Source: Aliivibrio fischeri ATCC 7744 = JCM 18803 = DSM 507
GTDB taxonomy: Bacteria > Pseudomonadota > Gammaproteobacteria > Enterobacterales > Vibrionaceae
DNA length: 64,000 bases
Reading direction: 5' to 3'
NCBI RefSeq assembly: GCF_023983475.1
Contig: NZ_CP092712.1
Span: 310,001 to 374,000 of the forward strand
Below the pieces are notes generated by a model, which saw nothing but the letters and a program-made list of their open reading frames with translations, was not told the DNA's origin and did no database searches. Position numbers and translations under genes: made by a program. The first letter of the stretch is position 1, and each line of letters begins with the position of its first letter. Shown one piece after another: positions 1 through 9,987 of the stretch.

Positions 1-471
<471 letters not shown>

Positions 472-543
472 TTAATCTTCAATATAGTTTGGCAAATAAA
501 AGCAGAGAAAGGTTTATCTCCGCTTATTTATCATTTTTAGGCT

Positions 544-2091
544 CTAAACGGTTTCTACTTTTTTCTGTTTAATTTCAGCAATTTGATCAGCACGGTGAAT
601 ACTATTGATTACGTGAAGTAGTGCCTGTCCTGATGCTTCGATAATATCGGTCGCTAAACCTGTACCGTGATATTTACGACCTTTGTAATTGGCAATAATG
701 TCTGCTTGGCCTAAGCCATCTTCACCTTCGCCTTTAGCGGTTAAATCAAACTTATCTAGCACGATGTCGTAGCCTGTTAGTTTGTAGATACATTGATAAA
801 GTGCGTCTACAGGACCATTACCGACAGCGGCTTCACATTTCTCTTCGTCACCACAAAGTAATTTGATACTCGTGGTTGCCATGACGCTGCCTGATTGCAC
901 ACTTAGATAGTTCAACTTATAGAAGTCATCTTCATCGCGTAGGTTAGCAAAATGCATTAGTGCTTCTAAATCGTAATCAAATACTTGTCCTTTACGATCC
1001 GCCAGCTTTACGAAATCAGCATAAAGGGTGTCTAGGTTGTATTCGTCTTCTTTATAACCCATTTCATCCATATGGCTTTTTACTGCTGCACGACCTGAAC
1101 GACTGGTTAGATTTAGCGCTTGGTTTTTTAGGCCAATCGACTCTGGCGTCATGATTTCATAAGTGTTTTTATTCTTTAGCATGCCATCTTGGTGAATACC
1201 TGATGAATGGCTAAAAGCGTTTGCGCCTACGATAGCCTTATTGCTTTGAATCGGCATATTACAAAGCTGACTCACTAGTTTACTGGTGCGGTGAATTTCA
1301 TCGTGTTTAAGGTTGGTGTGTACGCCTAGATATTCAGAACGTGTTTTTAGGATCATGGCGATCTCTTCTAGAGAGCAGTTACCAGCACGTTCACCAATAC
1401 CGTTAATAGTCCCTTCAACTTGTCGAGCGCCTGCCTGAACAGCTGCAATGGAGTTGGCAACCGACATACCCAAATCATCATGACAGTGCACAGAAATGAT
1501 GGCTTTATCTATATTAGGAACACGGTTAAATAGGGTTTGAACAATGCCACCAAATTCTCCTGGAACGGTATAGCCAACAGTGTCAGGAATGTTGATGGTA
1601 TTTGCACCTGCATCAATAGCGGCTTCAACCATGCGGCATAGATTATCGATAGGAGTACGGCCTGCATCTTCACAAGAAAACTCAACATCATCCGTATATT
1701 TACGTGCATGTTTTACCGCTTTTACGCCCATTTCAACCACATCATCGTAGCTACGACGTAATTTATCTTGAACATGAACGGTAGAGGTTGAAATGAAGGT
1801 GTGAATTCGGAACGCTTCAGCGACTTTTAGCGCCTCAGCTGCGGCATCAATGTCTTTTGCAACAGCACGAGAAAGACCACAAATTCGACTGTTTTTAATA
1901 TGCTGGGCAATGGTTCTTACGGATTCAAAATCACCCGGAGATGACACCGGAAAACCGGCTTCAATGACATCGACTCCTAAACGCTCAAGCGCATAAGCAA
2001 TCTGCAATTTTTCTTTAACCGTTAGACTTGCTGATAGTGCTTGTTCGCCATCACGTAGGGTGGTGTCGAAGATAATGACTTGATCGCTCAT
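544..2091 (-). CDS. leuA: 2-isopropylmalate synthase
   Basis: LeuA condenses 2-oxoisovalerate with acetyl-CoA, the committed step of leucine synthesis. The 515-residue length is normal for the family. The N-terminal TIM barrel carries the metal-binding start [15 protein letters not shown] (residues 8-22), a [14 protein letters not shown] segment with the metal-binding histidines, and [18 protein letters not shown]-type sequence (here [18 protein letters not shown]). The C-terminal regulatory domain (about residues 390-515) is present, so leucine feedback inhibition is likely. It is the first structural gene after the leader peptide and attenuator at 2141-2265, and leuB follows. Catalytic identity is clear from the motifs; regulation is inferred from the family and the leader. 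Confidence 0.97.
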   Translation of the reverse strand: MSDQVIIFDTTLRDGEQALSASLTVKEKLQIAYALERLGVDVIEAGFPVSSPGDFESVRTIAQHIKNSRICGLSRAVAKDIDAAAEALKVAEAFRIHTFISTSTVHVQDKLRRSYDDVVEMGVKAVKHARKYTDDVEFSCEDAGRTPIDNLCRMVEAAIDAGANTINIPDTVGYTVPGEFGGIVQTLFNRVPNIDKAIISVHCHDDLGMSVANSIAAVQAGARQVEGTINGIGERAGNCSLEEIAMILKTRSEYLGVHTNLKHDEIHRTSKLVSQLCNMPIQSNKAIVGANAFSHSSGIHQDGMLKNKNTYEIMTPESIGLKNQALNLTSRSGRAAVKSHMDEMGYKEDEYNLDTLYADFVKLADRKGQVFDYDLEALMHFANLRDEDDFYKLNYLSVQSGSVMATTSIKLLCGDEEKCEAAVGNGPVDALYQCIYKLTGYDIVLDKFDLTAKGEGEDGLGQADIIANYKGRKYHGTGLATDIIEASGQALLHVINSIHRADQIAEIKQKKVETV

Positions 2092-2140
2092 GAGCCTGCT
2101 TCCTTGTGTTTGTCATTTGCCTTGATGACGGATATCCATA

Positions 2141-2168
2141 AAAAAACCCGCCATGGTTAGCGGGTTTT
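2141..2168 (-). terminator. leu operon attenuator (rho-independent terminator)
   Basis: On the minus strand a stem AACCCGC / GCGGGTT (2160-2166 with 2145-2151) closes an 8-base loop and is followed by a run of T. It lies between the leader peptide stop and leuA, which is where an amino-acid attenuator terminator belongs. The leader peptide upstream has four leucine codons. Confidence 0.85.
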
Positions 2169-2202
2169 AAAATTTGGTTTATGGTTTCTTTTGGTCCATA
2201 AC

Positions 2203-2265
2203 CTACCCGCGTGAGATATTCACGATCAGGAGGAGGTTTAGAGCAAAAGAAGATACTGTTTTCAT
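2203..2265 (-). CDS. leuL: leu operon leader peptide
   Basis: A 20-codon ORF on the minus strand starts MKTVSSFALNLLL and stops at 2203. It has four leucine codons in six positions (CTA, then CTC CTC CTG), the hallmark of a leucine attenuation leader. It lies 33 bases after the likely -10 box and about 35 bases before the terminator hairpin. By the usual mechanism, stalling at the leucine codons when charged tRNA-Leu is scarce would prevent terminator formation and let leuA be transcribed. That mechanism is established for enterobacterial leu operons; here it is inferred from the arrangement. Confidence 0.88.
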   Translation of the reverse strand: MKTVSSFALNLLLIVNISRG

Positions 2266-2297
2266 TTGAAATACAATCCATAAAAATAATTAACAAA

Positions 2298-2326
2298 TTA
2301 ATATCGTACTCAGTAAGTATCGTCAA
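2298..2326 (-). promoter_or_regulatory. leu operon promoter
   Basis: Reading the minus strand, TTGACG (2326-2321) is followed by a 17-base spacer and TATTAA (2303-2298), a good sigma-70 match. Transcription would begin near 2290, about 25 bases before the leader peptide start. Confidence 0.75.
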
Positions 2327-2453
2327 CCCCTAAATCCCATTTTCAGTGGTTATTAATGTTTTTTTGCTTAAATGTTACAAAATAAGAAGAAAAACGATTG
2401 CCTTGGTGTTTATTTGTGCGTATTGCTCGCTTTTTGATTCTTTTTGAATTTAA

Positions 2454-2469
2454 TTAATCAAATGATTAA
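2454..2469. promoter_or_regulatory. palindromic operator, copy 1 (probable TetR-family site)
   Basis: Perfect 16-bp palindrome TTAATCA-AA-TGATTAA. The same palindrome recurs at 2517-2532, centre to centre 63 bp, and both precede the tetR-type gene. Autoregulation by that protein is the simplest reading; binding has not been shown. Confidence 0.65.
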
Positions 2470-2516
2470 ATGTGAGTGAATTAATTTGTTAGAACAAAGG
2501 GGGAAGTTATCTATAA

Positions 2517-2532
2517 TTAATCAAGTGATTAA
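2517..2532. promoter_or_regulatory. palindromic operator, copy 2 (probable TetR-family site)
   Basis: TTAATCA-AG-TGATTAA, the same two half-sites as the copy at 2454-2469 with one spacer base changed. It lies 43 bases before the chosen ATG of the regulator, so a bound protein here would probably block its promoter. Confidence 0.65.
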
Positions 2533-2574
2533 CTGTCTTTAAAGTCGTCAACTGTAAATAAGGTGTTATTGGTA

Positions 2575-3219
2575 ATGAAGCAGTCAGGAAGGCCTAAAGG
2601 TGAATCAGAAGTTCGAGAAAAACTCATTTTTCATGCGAGAGAGCTTTTTGTTTCCATGCCCTATAACAAAGTATCGACGAGGCTCATAGCCACTAATGCT
2701 AATGTAAATATTGCCATGATCCGTTACTACTTTGGTAACAAAGAAGGACTTTTTGAGGCGATGTTTAAGGAGACTATTGCTCCTGTTACGCAGCAATTTC
2801 AACGATTATTAAAAGATGATACAGAACAAGATCTGGTTGAGTTTATGCGAGCGTATTATAAGGCCATGATTAAAGTTCCAGCCTTCCCTAAATTAATCCT
2901 GCGCATTATGGATGCTGAGAGTGAACAGCAAGCGGCACTTCAGCAAATCATTATTGGGATATTGCAGCCAATGCAAAACAAATTATTCGATTCCCAAAAA
3001 AGTAAGGCGTTATTTAAAAATGGAGTTGATCCAATTAAAGCTCGTCTTTCGTTAATGAGTTTAATGATTTTTCCATTTCTTGCCCCTAAAAAAATGTTAG
3101 AGCTTCATAATATTGAGTTGAATGAAACGTTTTTGATGGAATTACTAGAACATAATATTCGTTTATTAGGCGAAGGATTATTAAAAAATAAAAGAGATAC
3201 AGATAATGAAAATAAATAA
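2575..3219 (+). CDS. TetR/AcrR-family transcriptional regulator of the adjacent efflux operon
   Basis: A 214-residue regulator. The N-terminal TetR helix-turn-helix is evident: REKLIFHARELF (helix 1), then VSTRLIATNANVNIAMIRYYFGNKEGLF, where the last part is the usual recognition helix and FGNKEGLF signature (residues about 45-60). The C-terminal half is the ligand/dimer domain and has no recognisable specificity. I chose ATG 2575 because AAGG at 2559-2562 is well spaced for it; an in-frame GTG at 2563 would add four residues but overlaps that ribosome site. Its 3' end overlaps the efflux adaptor gene by 14 bases, so the three genes form one operon. It probably represses its own operon through the twin palindromes upstream. 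The inducer is unknown. Confidence 0.88.
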   Translation: MKQSGRPKGESEVREKLIFHARELFVSMPYNKVSTRLIATNANVNIAMIRYYFGNKEGLFEAMFKETIAPVTQQFQRLLKDDTEQDLVEFMRAYYKAMIKVPAFPKLILRIMDAESEQQAALQQIIIGILQPMQNKLFDSQKSKALFKNGVDPIKARLSLMSLMIFPFLAPKKMLELHNIELNETFLMELLEHNIRLLGEGLLKNKRDTDNENK

Positions 3220-4525
3220 GAAATACCTCTTTTTTCCTGTTGTTGCAGTTGGTGTGATTGTTCTTATTACCATCACAAAATTACGTCCAGACGCTGAAAC
3301 TAAGCCACTTGAAGACCGTTCAAAAGTCGTCAATATCCAAGTATTAGAGTCTCAATCAATCGCACCTCAAGCCATTGGTTATGGAAAAATAAGACCGAAG
3401 TTTGAATGGAAAGCCATTGCGGAAGTATCAGGCAAAGTGGTGTATCGCCATCCTGAATTACATAAAGGAAATATCTTATTAGCCGGTACTGAAGTACTGA
3501 GAATAGATCCATTGGATTATGAGTTGAAACTCGCTCAAGCAGAAGCAGATTTAGGATCGAGCCAAACTCAATTGGCAAAAGTGGATTTAGAAGAAAAAAA
3601 CATTCGAAATACATTAAAAATAGAAAAAAACCGACTTTCTATCAGTAAGAAAGAGTTAAGCCGTAAAATAAATTTGCAAAAGAAAGGATTAACGTCTCAA
3701 TCGGATTTAGACCAGCAGAATCAATCTTATTTAGCACAGCAGAAAGTGGTTCAAGATATTCAAAATCAAATCTTATTATTGCCGGATGAAAGAAAAGTGG
3801 CGGCGGCAATGGTTAAGGTTAACCAAGCTAAATTAGAAGAAGCGCAACGCTCTTTAGAAAAAACCTCGATTATACTACCAACAGATGTGCGAATTTCTGA
3901 GGTGGATATTGAAGCGGATCAAGTGGTTAATCTACAGCAAACCATGTTTATTGCGCATGGAATTAAAACCATGGAGATGGAAGCGCAAATATCTATTCAT
4001 GACATGCAGACATTAGCTCAAAGTGTGAAAGCCTTTGAGGTAAGTGAACAAGGTATGCCAAATATTGATTCATTACCATTAACGGCGAATGTGGAATTAA
4101 GCAGTGGTCGCTTTGATGCTAAATGGGAAGCGAAAGTCGCTCGTATTAGTGAAACTGTCGATCCAAATCAAGCAACGGTTGGTGTCATTTTAGAAATAGA
4201 TCAAAACTACCGAGCTTTGCAACCTAACTCATTGCCACCATTAGTGAATGGGATGTTTGTGAAGGCAAGGATCGAGGGTGATGCGTCAGAACAATGGGTG
4301 ATCCCTGAAAGTGCGTTGCATGGCGATAAGATCTATTTATTAGGGCAAGATAACAAATTAATTATCCTTCCGATTGAGATTGTTTATCGACGCAATAACC
4401 AAGTTGTCGTTGCCGGAGATATTAAGAGTCATGATCGTTTGATCTTAAATGATCTGCTGCCTGCGATTAATGGCATGCAATTGCGCTTGGCCAAATCAAA
4501 TAATGATGAGGAGCCTGCTCAATGA
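3206..4525 (+). CDS. RND efflux periplasmic adaptor (membrane fusion protein)
   Basis: A 439-residue HlyD/AcrA-type adaptor. An N-terminal hydrophobic anchor (residues about 7-24) lacks a lipobox cysteine, so the protein is probably held by an uncleaved transmembrane segment. A biotinyl-lipoyl-like half-motif lies around EVSGKVVYRHPELHKGN, followed by a long alpha-helical hairpin rich in Gln, Glu and Lys (residues about 110-230), then the beta-barrel and membrane-proximal domains. It starts inside the end of the regulator gene (14-base overlap) and its stop overlaps the start of the pump gene (ATGA), which implies translational coupling. No outer-membrane channel is encoded nearby, so the complex presumably uses a TolC encoded elsewhere. 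Confidence 0.9.
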   Translation: MKINKKYLFFPVVAVGVIVLITITKLRPDAETKPLEDRSKVVNIQVLESQSIAPQAIGYGKIRPKFEWKAIAEVSGKVVYRHPELHKGNILLAGTEVLRIDPLDYELKLAQAEADLGSSQTQLAKVDLEEKNIRNTLKIEKNRLSISKKELSRKINLQKKGLTSQSDLDQQNQSYLAQQKVVQDIQNQILLLPDERKVAAAMVKVNQAKLEEAQRSLEKTSIILPTDVRISEVDIEADQVVNLQQTMFIAHGIKTMEMEAQISIHDMQTLAQSVKAFEVSEQGMPNIDSLPLTANVELSSGRFDAKWEAKVARISETVDPNQATVGVILEIDQNYRALQPNSLPPLVNGMFVKARIEGDASEQWVIPESALHGDKIYLLGQDNKLIILPIEIVYRRNNQVVVAGDIKSHDRLILNDLLPAINGMQLRLAKSNNDEEPAQ

Positions 4526-7500
4526 TCAAGTTCTTTGCTCGCCATCCAACCGCAGCTAACTTATTAATGCTCACTTTATTGCTGCTTGGTTTGGTTTCTT
4601 TATCTCAATTAAAACGAGAGACATTTCCTGAATTTAGTCCCCCTTATATTTTAGCTGGCGTTGTGTACCCAGGAGCTTCTCCGCAAGAGGTGGAAGAGAG
4701 CATTTGTATTCGTATGGAAGATGCGGTTGATGGTTTAGGTAATATTGAAGAAACCAAATGTGAAGCGATAGAAGGTTCAGTTCGACTGATTATTAAGTTG
4801 AATGAAAAAGCCGATATCGGACGAATGTTGGTGGATGTACAAACTCAAATTGACTCAATTAATGACTTTCCAAAAGAGATTGAATCGCCAGTTGTTCAAG
4901 AACTTGATTGGAACGAACCTGTGGTGGATGTGGCGATTACCGCAGATACCACATGGCCAGAATTAAAAGCATACGCAGAGAAATTAAAACAAAGCTTAAA
5001 ACTTGATTACGATGTATCACTCGTTGAAGTGAGTGGTTTTTCTGATCATCAATATCGAGTGGAGTTGGATGAAAGTGCCATTCGTCAATTGGGATTAAAT
5101 GTCAGTGATATTGCCTATCAATTAGCACAACAAAACATTAAATTACCCAGTGGTAATATAGAAACGCCAGAAAAGAACTTTTTAATTCGTTTTGATGAGA
5201 GAAAAACCACACCTGAGGAATTAGCAAAAACGGTAATAGGGGCATCAGAGAATGGCGCATTACTTCGCTTAGGAGACATTGCCACTATCACGGATCGTTT
5301 TGAACTTGATGAACAGAAAGTATTGTTTGATGGTAAGCCATCAGCGGTACTTAAGATCAGTAAAAATAAAGCTGACGATGCTCTGCGAATCAAAGATCGT
5401 GTTTCTGCATTTGTTGAATATCAGCAATCAGTCGCACCCGATGGTGTGACGTTAGAGATGACGAATGATCTCTCATCACTGCTTTGGGATCGTTTGACCA
5501 TGATGGTGAAAAACGGATGGCAGGGGATCATTCTGGTTTTCTTAACCATGTGGCTGTTTTTTACTTTCCGCTATTCTTTCTGGGTTGCTGCTGGTTTGCC
5601 CGTGGCTTTTTTAGGTGGGCTGTTCTTAATGGCAAGCTTAGGGCTTTCTATTAATATCATGTCTCTTGTTGCCTTATTAATGGCCATCGGGATCATGATG
5701 GATGATGCGATTGTAATTGCAGAATCCATCGCTTCTCATCTAGATAGAGGACAAGAGATTGATGATGCGGTGTATAACGGGGTTAAAAAAGTCTTTCCCG
5801 GTGTTTTATCTTCTTTTTTAACGACGGTCTGTATTTTTGGTAGCTTGATGTTTTTACAAGGAGAGATGGGGGCGGTACTCAAGGTTATTCCACAGGTTCT
5901 GATTTTAGTTTTGTCATTGAGCTTAATCGAAGCGTTTTTAATTTTACCTAACCACCTTAGTCACTCATTACACAGGGCAAAAAACGATAAACCGATTACT
6001 GGGTTTAAAAAGAAAGTATTGGATCGTTTTGAGCACTTTAGAAATACCACCTTAGTGAATGCGGTAACGAAAGTAGTGGAATGGCGTTATGCGTTTTTAG
6101 GTGCGGTTATTGCGAGTTTATTGGTTTCTTTTTCTTTGATATCTGGCGGCGCATTAAAGTTTGTTGGTTTTCCTGAGCTCGATGGTGATATTGCCGAAGC
6201 GCGTATTATTTTGCCCCCTGGGTCTTCATTATCTCAAACTGAATTAGTCGTAGATAAGATTGTTAATGCAGCGAATAAATTGAATAAACAATGGAGTGAA
6301 GAAAAGGAAGGTGGTACGCCATTAGTTGAGCATATTACCGAGCAATTTAATACTAATGCTGACGCCAATGAATCTGGTCCTCATTTAGCCACAATACGCT
6401 TAGATTTATTGAGTGCGGAAAAAAGAAATACCTTAATTGATGATTTTATTGATGCATGGCGTGAGGAAGTGGGAGATTTGGCTGAGCCGATAGCGATGGT
6501 TTTTAAGCAGCCAACCATGGGGCCGGGTGGACGAGCAATTGAAATTCGTATGATGGATGATGATTTACACACATTGAAGTCAGCATCGTTAGAGGTTCAA
6601 GCCTATTTGAATGACTTTGCTGGCGTTTATGGTGTGCTTGATGACATGCGAATGGGAAAAGAAGAAGTATTAGTAAAACTTCGCCCTGGAGCTGAAGCGT
6701 ATGGTGTGACGGGTCAATTGATTGCTAATCAATTACGTGCGGCTTATTTTGGACAAACTGCAGATGAAATTCAATTAGGTGTTGAGAACATTGAGATTGA
6801 AGTGCGTTTAAATAAACAACAAGCAGGTGATTTACATACTTTAGAGAACTTCCCAATCATTTTGCCTACGGGAGACCAAATACCTCTAGCCTCTATCGCA
6901 ACATTAGATTTTCAAAGAAATTATGTGCGAATACAGCGAATTAATGGGTTAAGAACCTTAAGTGTTTTTGGTGATGTTCATGCATCACAAGTCAGTTCAA
7001 CAGAAATACTGAATCAATTTAAAAAAGATCTCGCTCCTGAATTGAAAAAGAAATACCCAGGACTGCGTTTTGATTTTGAAGGGGAAGCGAAAGATTCAGC
7101 CGAAACGGGGCAATCTATAGGTACAGGATTTATGCTTGGGTTGTTTGGGGTATTTGTTATTCTCAGCTTCCAATTTAGAAGTTACTTAGAACCGTTTGTG
7201 GTGATGCTAGCGATACCATTAGCGCTAATTGGCGTGTTATGGGGACATGTTTTATTAGGCCACCCATTGAGTATGCCAAGTATTATGGGTTTTGTTTCTT
7301 TAGCGGGTATCGTTGTTAATGATTCCATTTTACTGGTGCAATATATACGACATCATGTTGATGATGGAGATTCTGTTTATGAGTCAGTCATTAAAGCAAG
7401 TCGTGAGCGTTTTAGGGCGGTATTCTTAACCTCAATTACGACGGCTGCTGGGCTGTTGCCATTATTATTAGAGACCAGTTTACAAGCTCAAGTTATTCAG

Positions 7501-7626
7501 CCTTTAGTGGTTTCAATCGTATTTGGTATCTTTACTTCAACCTTACTGGTGTTGTTTATGATACCAGCGGCTTATGCCATTTTAGCTGACTTTGGTTTAG
7601 TGAAGAAACACGAAGAACTTCATTAA
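4522..7626 (+). CDS. RND-superfamily efflux pump (HAE-type inner membrane transporter)
   Basis: A 1034-residue proton-driven exporter with the usual RND layout: TM1 at the N-terminus (LLMLTLLLLGLVSL), a large periplasmic loop, TM2-6, a second TM7 and periplasmic loop, then TM8-12. The GIMMDDAIVIAESIA stretch in TM4 holds the paired aspartates of the proton relay, and the GIVVNDSILLVQYI segment is its C-half counterpart. Length fits AcrB-like proteins. It is the last gene of the tetR-adaptor-pump operon, overlapping the adaptor by 4 bases. Likely substrates are toxic hydrophobic compounds, but the sequence does not show which. The opposing DUF481 gene ends 11 bases beyond. Confidence 0.93.
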   Translation: MIKFFARHPTAANLLMLTLLLLGLVSLSQLKRETFPEFSPPYILAGVVYPGASPQEVEESICIRMEDAVDGLGNIEETKCEAIEGSVRLIIKLNEKADIGRMLVDVQTQIDSINDFPKEIESPVVQELDWNEPVVDVAITADTTWPELKAYAEKLKQSLKLDYDVSLVEVSGFSDHQYRVELDESAIRQLGLNVSDIAYQLAQQNIKLPSGNIETPEKNFLIRFDERKTTPEELAKTVIGASENGALLRLGDIATITDRFELDEQKVLFDGKPSAVLKISKNKADDALRIKDRVSAFVEYQQSVAPDGVTLEMTNDLSSLLWDRLTMMVKNGWQGIILVFLTMWLFFTFRYSFWVAAGLPVAFLGGLFLMASLGLSINIMSLVALLMAIGIMMDDAIVIAESIASHLDRGQEIDDAVYNGVKKVFPGVLSSFLTTVCIFGSLMFLQGEMGAVLKVIPQVLILVLSLSLIEAFLILPNHLSHSLHRAKNDKPITGFKKKVLDRFEHFRNTTLVNAVTKVVEWRYAFLGAVIASLLVSFSLISGGALKFVGFPELDGDIAEARIILPPGSSLSQTELVVDKIVNAANKLNKQWSEEKEGGTPLVEHITEQFNTNADANESGPHLATIRLDLLSAEKRNTLIDDFIDAWREEVGDLAEPIAMVFKQPTMGPGGRAIEIRMMDDDLHTLKSASLEVQAYLNDFAGVYGVLDDMRMGKEEVLVKLRPGAEAYGVTGQLIANQLRAAYFGQTADEIQLGVENIEIEVRLNKQQAGDLHTLENFPIILPTGDQIPLASIATLDFQRNYVRIQRINGLRTLSVFGDVHASQVSSTEILNQFKKDLAPELKKKYPGLRFDFEGEAKDSAETGQSIGTGFMLGLFGVFVILSFQFRSYLEPFVVMLAIPLALIGVLWGHVLLGHPLSMPSIMGFVSLAGIVVNDSILLVQYIRHHVDDGDSVYESVIKASRERFRAVFLTSITTAAGLLPLLLETSLQAQVIQPLVVSIVFGIFTSTLLVLFMIPAAYAILADFGLVKKHEELH

Positions 7627-7637
7627 ACCGACTGATT

Positions 7638-8396
7638 CTAAAATGAAAACAGTAAGTTAATTGAGAATACGGAATCAGTTTTACTTAGCCCTGGAGGCAC
7701 GCGATCTAAATACTGTTGTGATTGCGCAATCTTTAGGGCGATTTCTTCTGTGATGTTGTTTGTCACACTGACTTCTGAATCTACACGAGTGTTACTGTGA
7801 CCTGCTGTTACGGTAACTTCTCCTGCTAATGTTAGGTTATCAAGCGCGTTCCAAGACATATTAACATTAGTTCGGATAATAGGTTCTTGAACCGTCTCTG
7901 GTAGGATTAGATCATCATCATCAATTTCATCAAGGTTCGGATTTTGGTAACGAAAACCTGGACCAAATTCCACTTCTAATAATAACTTTTCTGTATTACT
8001 GACTTGGTAACCCAAACCACCCGAAAAGGTATAGTCATTAAAGTATGCGCTATATTTGGTATTTAACCCTTTAAAGTTGGCATAGAGATAATAATCAGGG
8101 CTGATTTTATAGTCACTCTGTAAATTAATACTGAGCTGATCTTTATCTGCTTCGCCATCCTTTTCTGATAGGTAATATTTTATTTCACCAGTATGACGGT
8201 GCTGTCCAGATGTGTAGCTGCCCTCAAAACGGCTGTTGAGTGCTTGAGAATCACTATTTCCACTGTTTGACTGGTAGCCAAATTCCACTTGGCTTTCCCA
8301 TGGAGAAGGGGGCGATGTGTCCATATCTTCAGTCTCACTTGCATGAACAGATGCACTGATTGCGATAAGCCCTGTAAGTAAACCTTTTTTTAACAC
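7638..8396 (-). CDS. DUF481-family outer membrane protein (YdiY-like)
   Basis: A 252-residue protein with a signal peptide (MLKKGLLTGLIAISASVHAS, cleavage near Ala-Ser-Glu) and alternating beta-strands with a C-terminal Phe (SINLLFSF), as expected for an outer membrane barrel. The WESQVEFGYQSNSGNSDSQA start matches the DUF481 family, named in E. coli as YdiY, putative salt-induced outer membrane protein. An acidic Asp/Glu-rich stretch (DEIDDDDLI) sits in a probable surface loop. The start is a GTG at 8396, with AGGA seven bases upstream; an ATG at 8400 is out of frame with this protein. Function in vibrios is not known to me. Confidence 0.8.
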   Translation of the reverse strand: MLKKGLLTGLIAISASVHASETEDMDTSPPSPWESQVEFGYQSNSGNSDSQALNSRFEGSYTSGQHRHTGEIKYYLSEKDGEADKDQLSINLQSDYKISPDYYLYANFKGLNTKYSAYFNDYTFSGGLGYQVSNTEKLLLEVEFGPGFRYQNPNLDEIDDDDLILPETVQEPIIRTNVNMSWNALDNLTLAGEVTVTAGHSNTRVDSEVSVTNNITEEIALKIAQSQQYLDRVPPGLSKTDSVFSINLLFSF

Positions 8397-8577
8397 ACAT
8401 GAATCCTGAGAGATAAAATCGTAGACGAGTATAAGTATATTATTACATTCGTGAGTTAAATTTGAGTCAAAATCTTTATTTTGCGAAAGGAGTGATGGAG
8501 ATGGAAGGATAGTTATTTCATCCCTTTGCCAAATGGTTATAATGTAGGGCTAAATTTAGGATGGTGAAAGAGTAGTA

Positions 8578-9975
8578 ATGGCTGATAATCGTAAGCAAAA
8601 TCGCAAACCAGACGCACAAGTTGATGCGTTAAAAGTACCACCGCATTCGTTAGAAGCTGAACAATCGGTTTTAGGTGGCTTGCTACTTGATAATGAACGC
8701 TGGGATACGGTTGCCGAAAAAGTAGTGGCAAGTGATTTTTATAGTCGCCCACATAGACTGATTTTTGAATCACTTAAAGCCATCCTAGAAGACAGTTTGC
8801 CTTTGGATTTGATCACCTTATCAGAGCACCTTGAACGTCATGAAAATTTAGATTCGGTAGGTGGCTTTGCTTATTTAGCTGATTTAGCTAAAAACACGCC
8901 AAGTGCTGCAAACATTAATGCTTATGCTGATATCGTACGTGAGCGTGCAATGGTACGTAACCTGATTGGTGTTGCGAATGAGATTGCAGATGCAGGTTAT
9001 GATCCTCAGGGGCGAACTTCTGAAGATTTACTTGATATGGCGGAGAGTAAAGTTTTTGCCATTGCAGAAGAGCGAACTACCGAAAATGAAGGCCCTCAAA
9101 ATGTCGACTCAATTCTAGAGAAAACGCTAGAACGTATCGAAATTTTATACCAAAGCCCACAAGATGGTGTAACGGGGGTTTCAACTGGTTTTACTGACCT
9201 CAATAAGAAAACCGCAGGCTTACAAGGTTCTGATTTAATTATTGTGGCGGCACGTCCATCAATGGGTAAAACTACCTTTGCGATGAACTTATGTGAAAAC
9301 GCAGCAATGGACCAAGATAAACCCGTTCTTATCTTTTCTTTAGAGATGCCCGCCGAACAGCTAATGATGCGTATGTTAGCGTCACTTTCTCGTGTTGACC
9401 AAACTAAAATTCGTACCGGTCAATTAGACGATGAAGATTGGGCGCGTATTTCGTCTACTATGGGCATTTTGACTCAAAAGAAAAACATGTATATCGATGA
9501 TAGCTCAGGCTTAACACCGACAGAATTGCGTTCACGTGCTCGTCGTGTTGCGCGTGAATCGGGTGGTCTAAGTATGATCATGGTCGATTACCTTCAATTA
9601 ATGCGTGTTCCTGGTTTGCAAGATAACCGTACGTTAGAGATCTCTGAAATATCACGATCGTTAAAAGCGTTAGCTAAAGAGTTGAACGTTCCTGTTGTGG
9701 CGCTGTCGCAACTTAACCGTTCCCTAGAGCAACGTGCAGATAAACGTCCGATTAACTCGGATTTGCGTGAATCTGGTGCGATCGAGCAGGATGCCGATTT
9801 AATCATGTTTATTTACCGTGATGAGGTATATAACCCTGAGAGTAATCGTAAAGGCATCGCTGAAATTATTATTGGTAAGCAACGTAACGGTCCTATCGGT
9901 TCTGTTAGTTTGACTTTCCAAGGGCAGTTTTCTCGTTTTGATAATTACGCAGGCCCTGCGTTTGATGATGAATAA
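8578..9975 (+). CDS. dnaB: replicative DNA helicase DnaB
   Basis: DnaB is the hexameric 5'-3' helicase at the replication fork, loaded by DnaC-type factors and bound by primase. The 465-residue length matches E. coli (471). The N-terminal primase-interacting domain spans about 20-125 (PPHSLEAEQSVLGGLL). The RecA-like motor carries Walker A ARPSMGKTTF near residue 226, Walker B MIMVDYLQLM, and the conserved SQLNRSLEQR and DLRESGAIEQDADLI segments. There is no intein. alr follows after 12 bases, so the two are probably cotranscribed, as is common in gamma-proteobacteria. A TATAAT at 8538-8543 may be its -10 box but the -35 is poor. Confidence 0.98.
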   Translation: MADNRKQNRKPDAQVDALKVPPHSLEAEQSVLGGLLLDNERWDTVAEKVVASDFYSRPHRLIFESLKAILEDSLPLDLITLSEHLERHENLDSVGGFAYLADLAKNTPSAANINAYADIVRERAMVRNLIGVANEIADAGYDPQGRTSEDLLDMAESKVFAIAEERTTENEGPQNVDSILEKTLERIEILYQSPQDGVTGVSTGFTDLNKKTAGLQGSDLIIVAARPSMGKTTFAMNLCENAAMDQDKPVLIFSLEMPAEQLMMRMLASLSRVDQTKIRTGQLDDEDWARISSTMGILTQKKNMYIDDSSGLTPTELRSRARRVARESGGLSMIMVDYLQLMRVPGLQDNRTLEISEISRSLKALAKELNVPVVALSQLNRSLEQRADKRPINSDLRESGAIEQDADLIMFIYRDEVYNPESNRKGIAEIIIGKQRNGPIGSVSLTFQGQFSRFDNYAGPAFDDE

Positions 9976-9987
9976 TAAGGCTGAATC

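Noticed and set aside
8398-8400. ATG four bases before the DUF481 start
   Set aside because: It is out of frame with the signal peptide; the GTG at 8396 is in frame with a good ribosome site.
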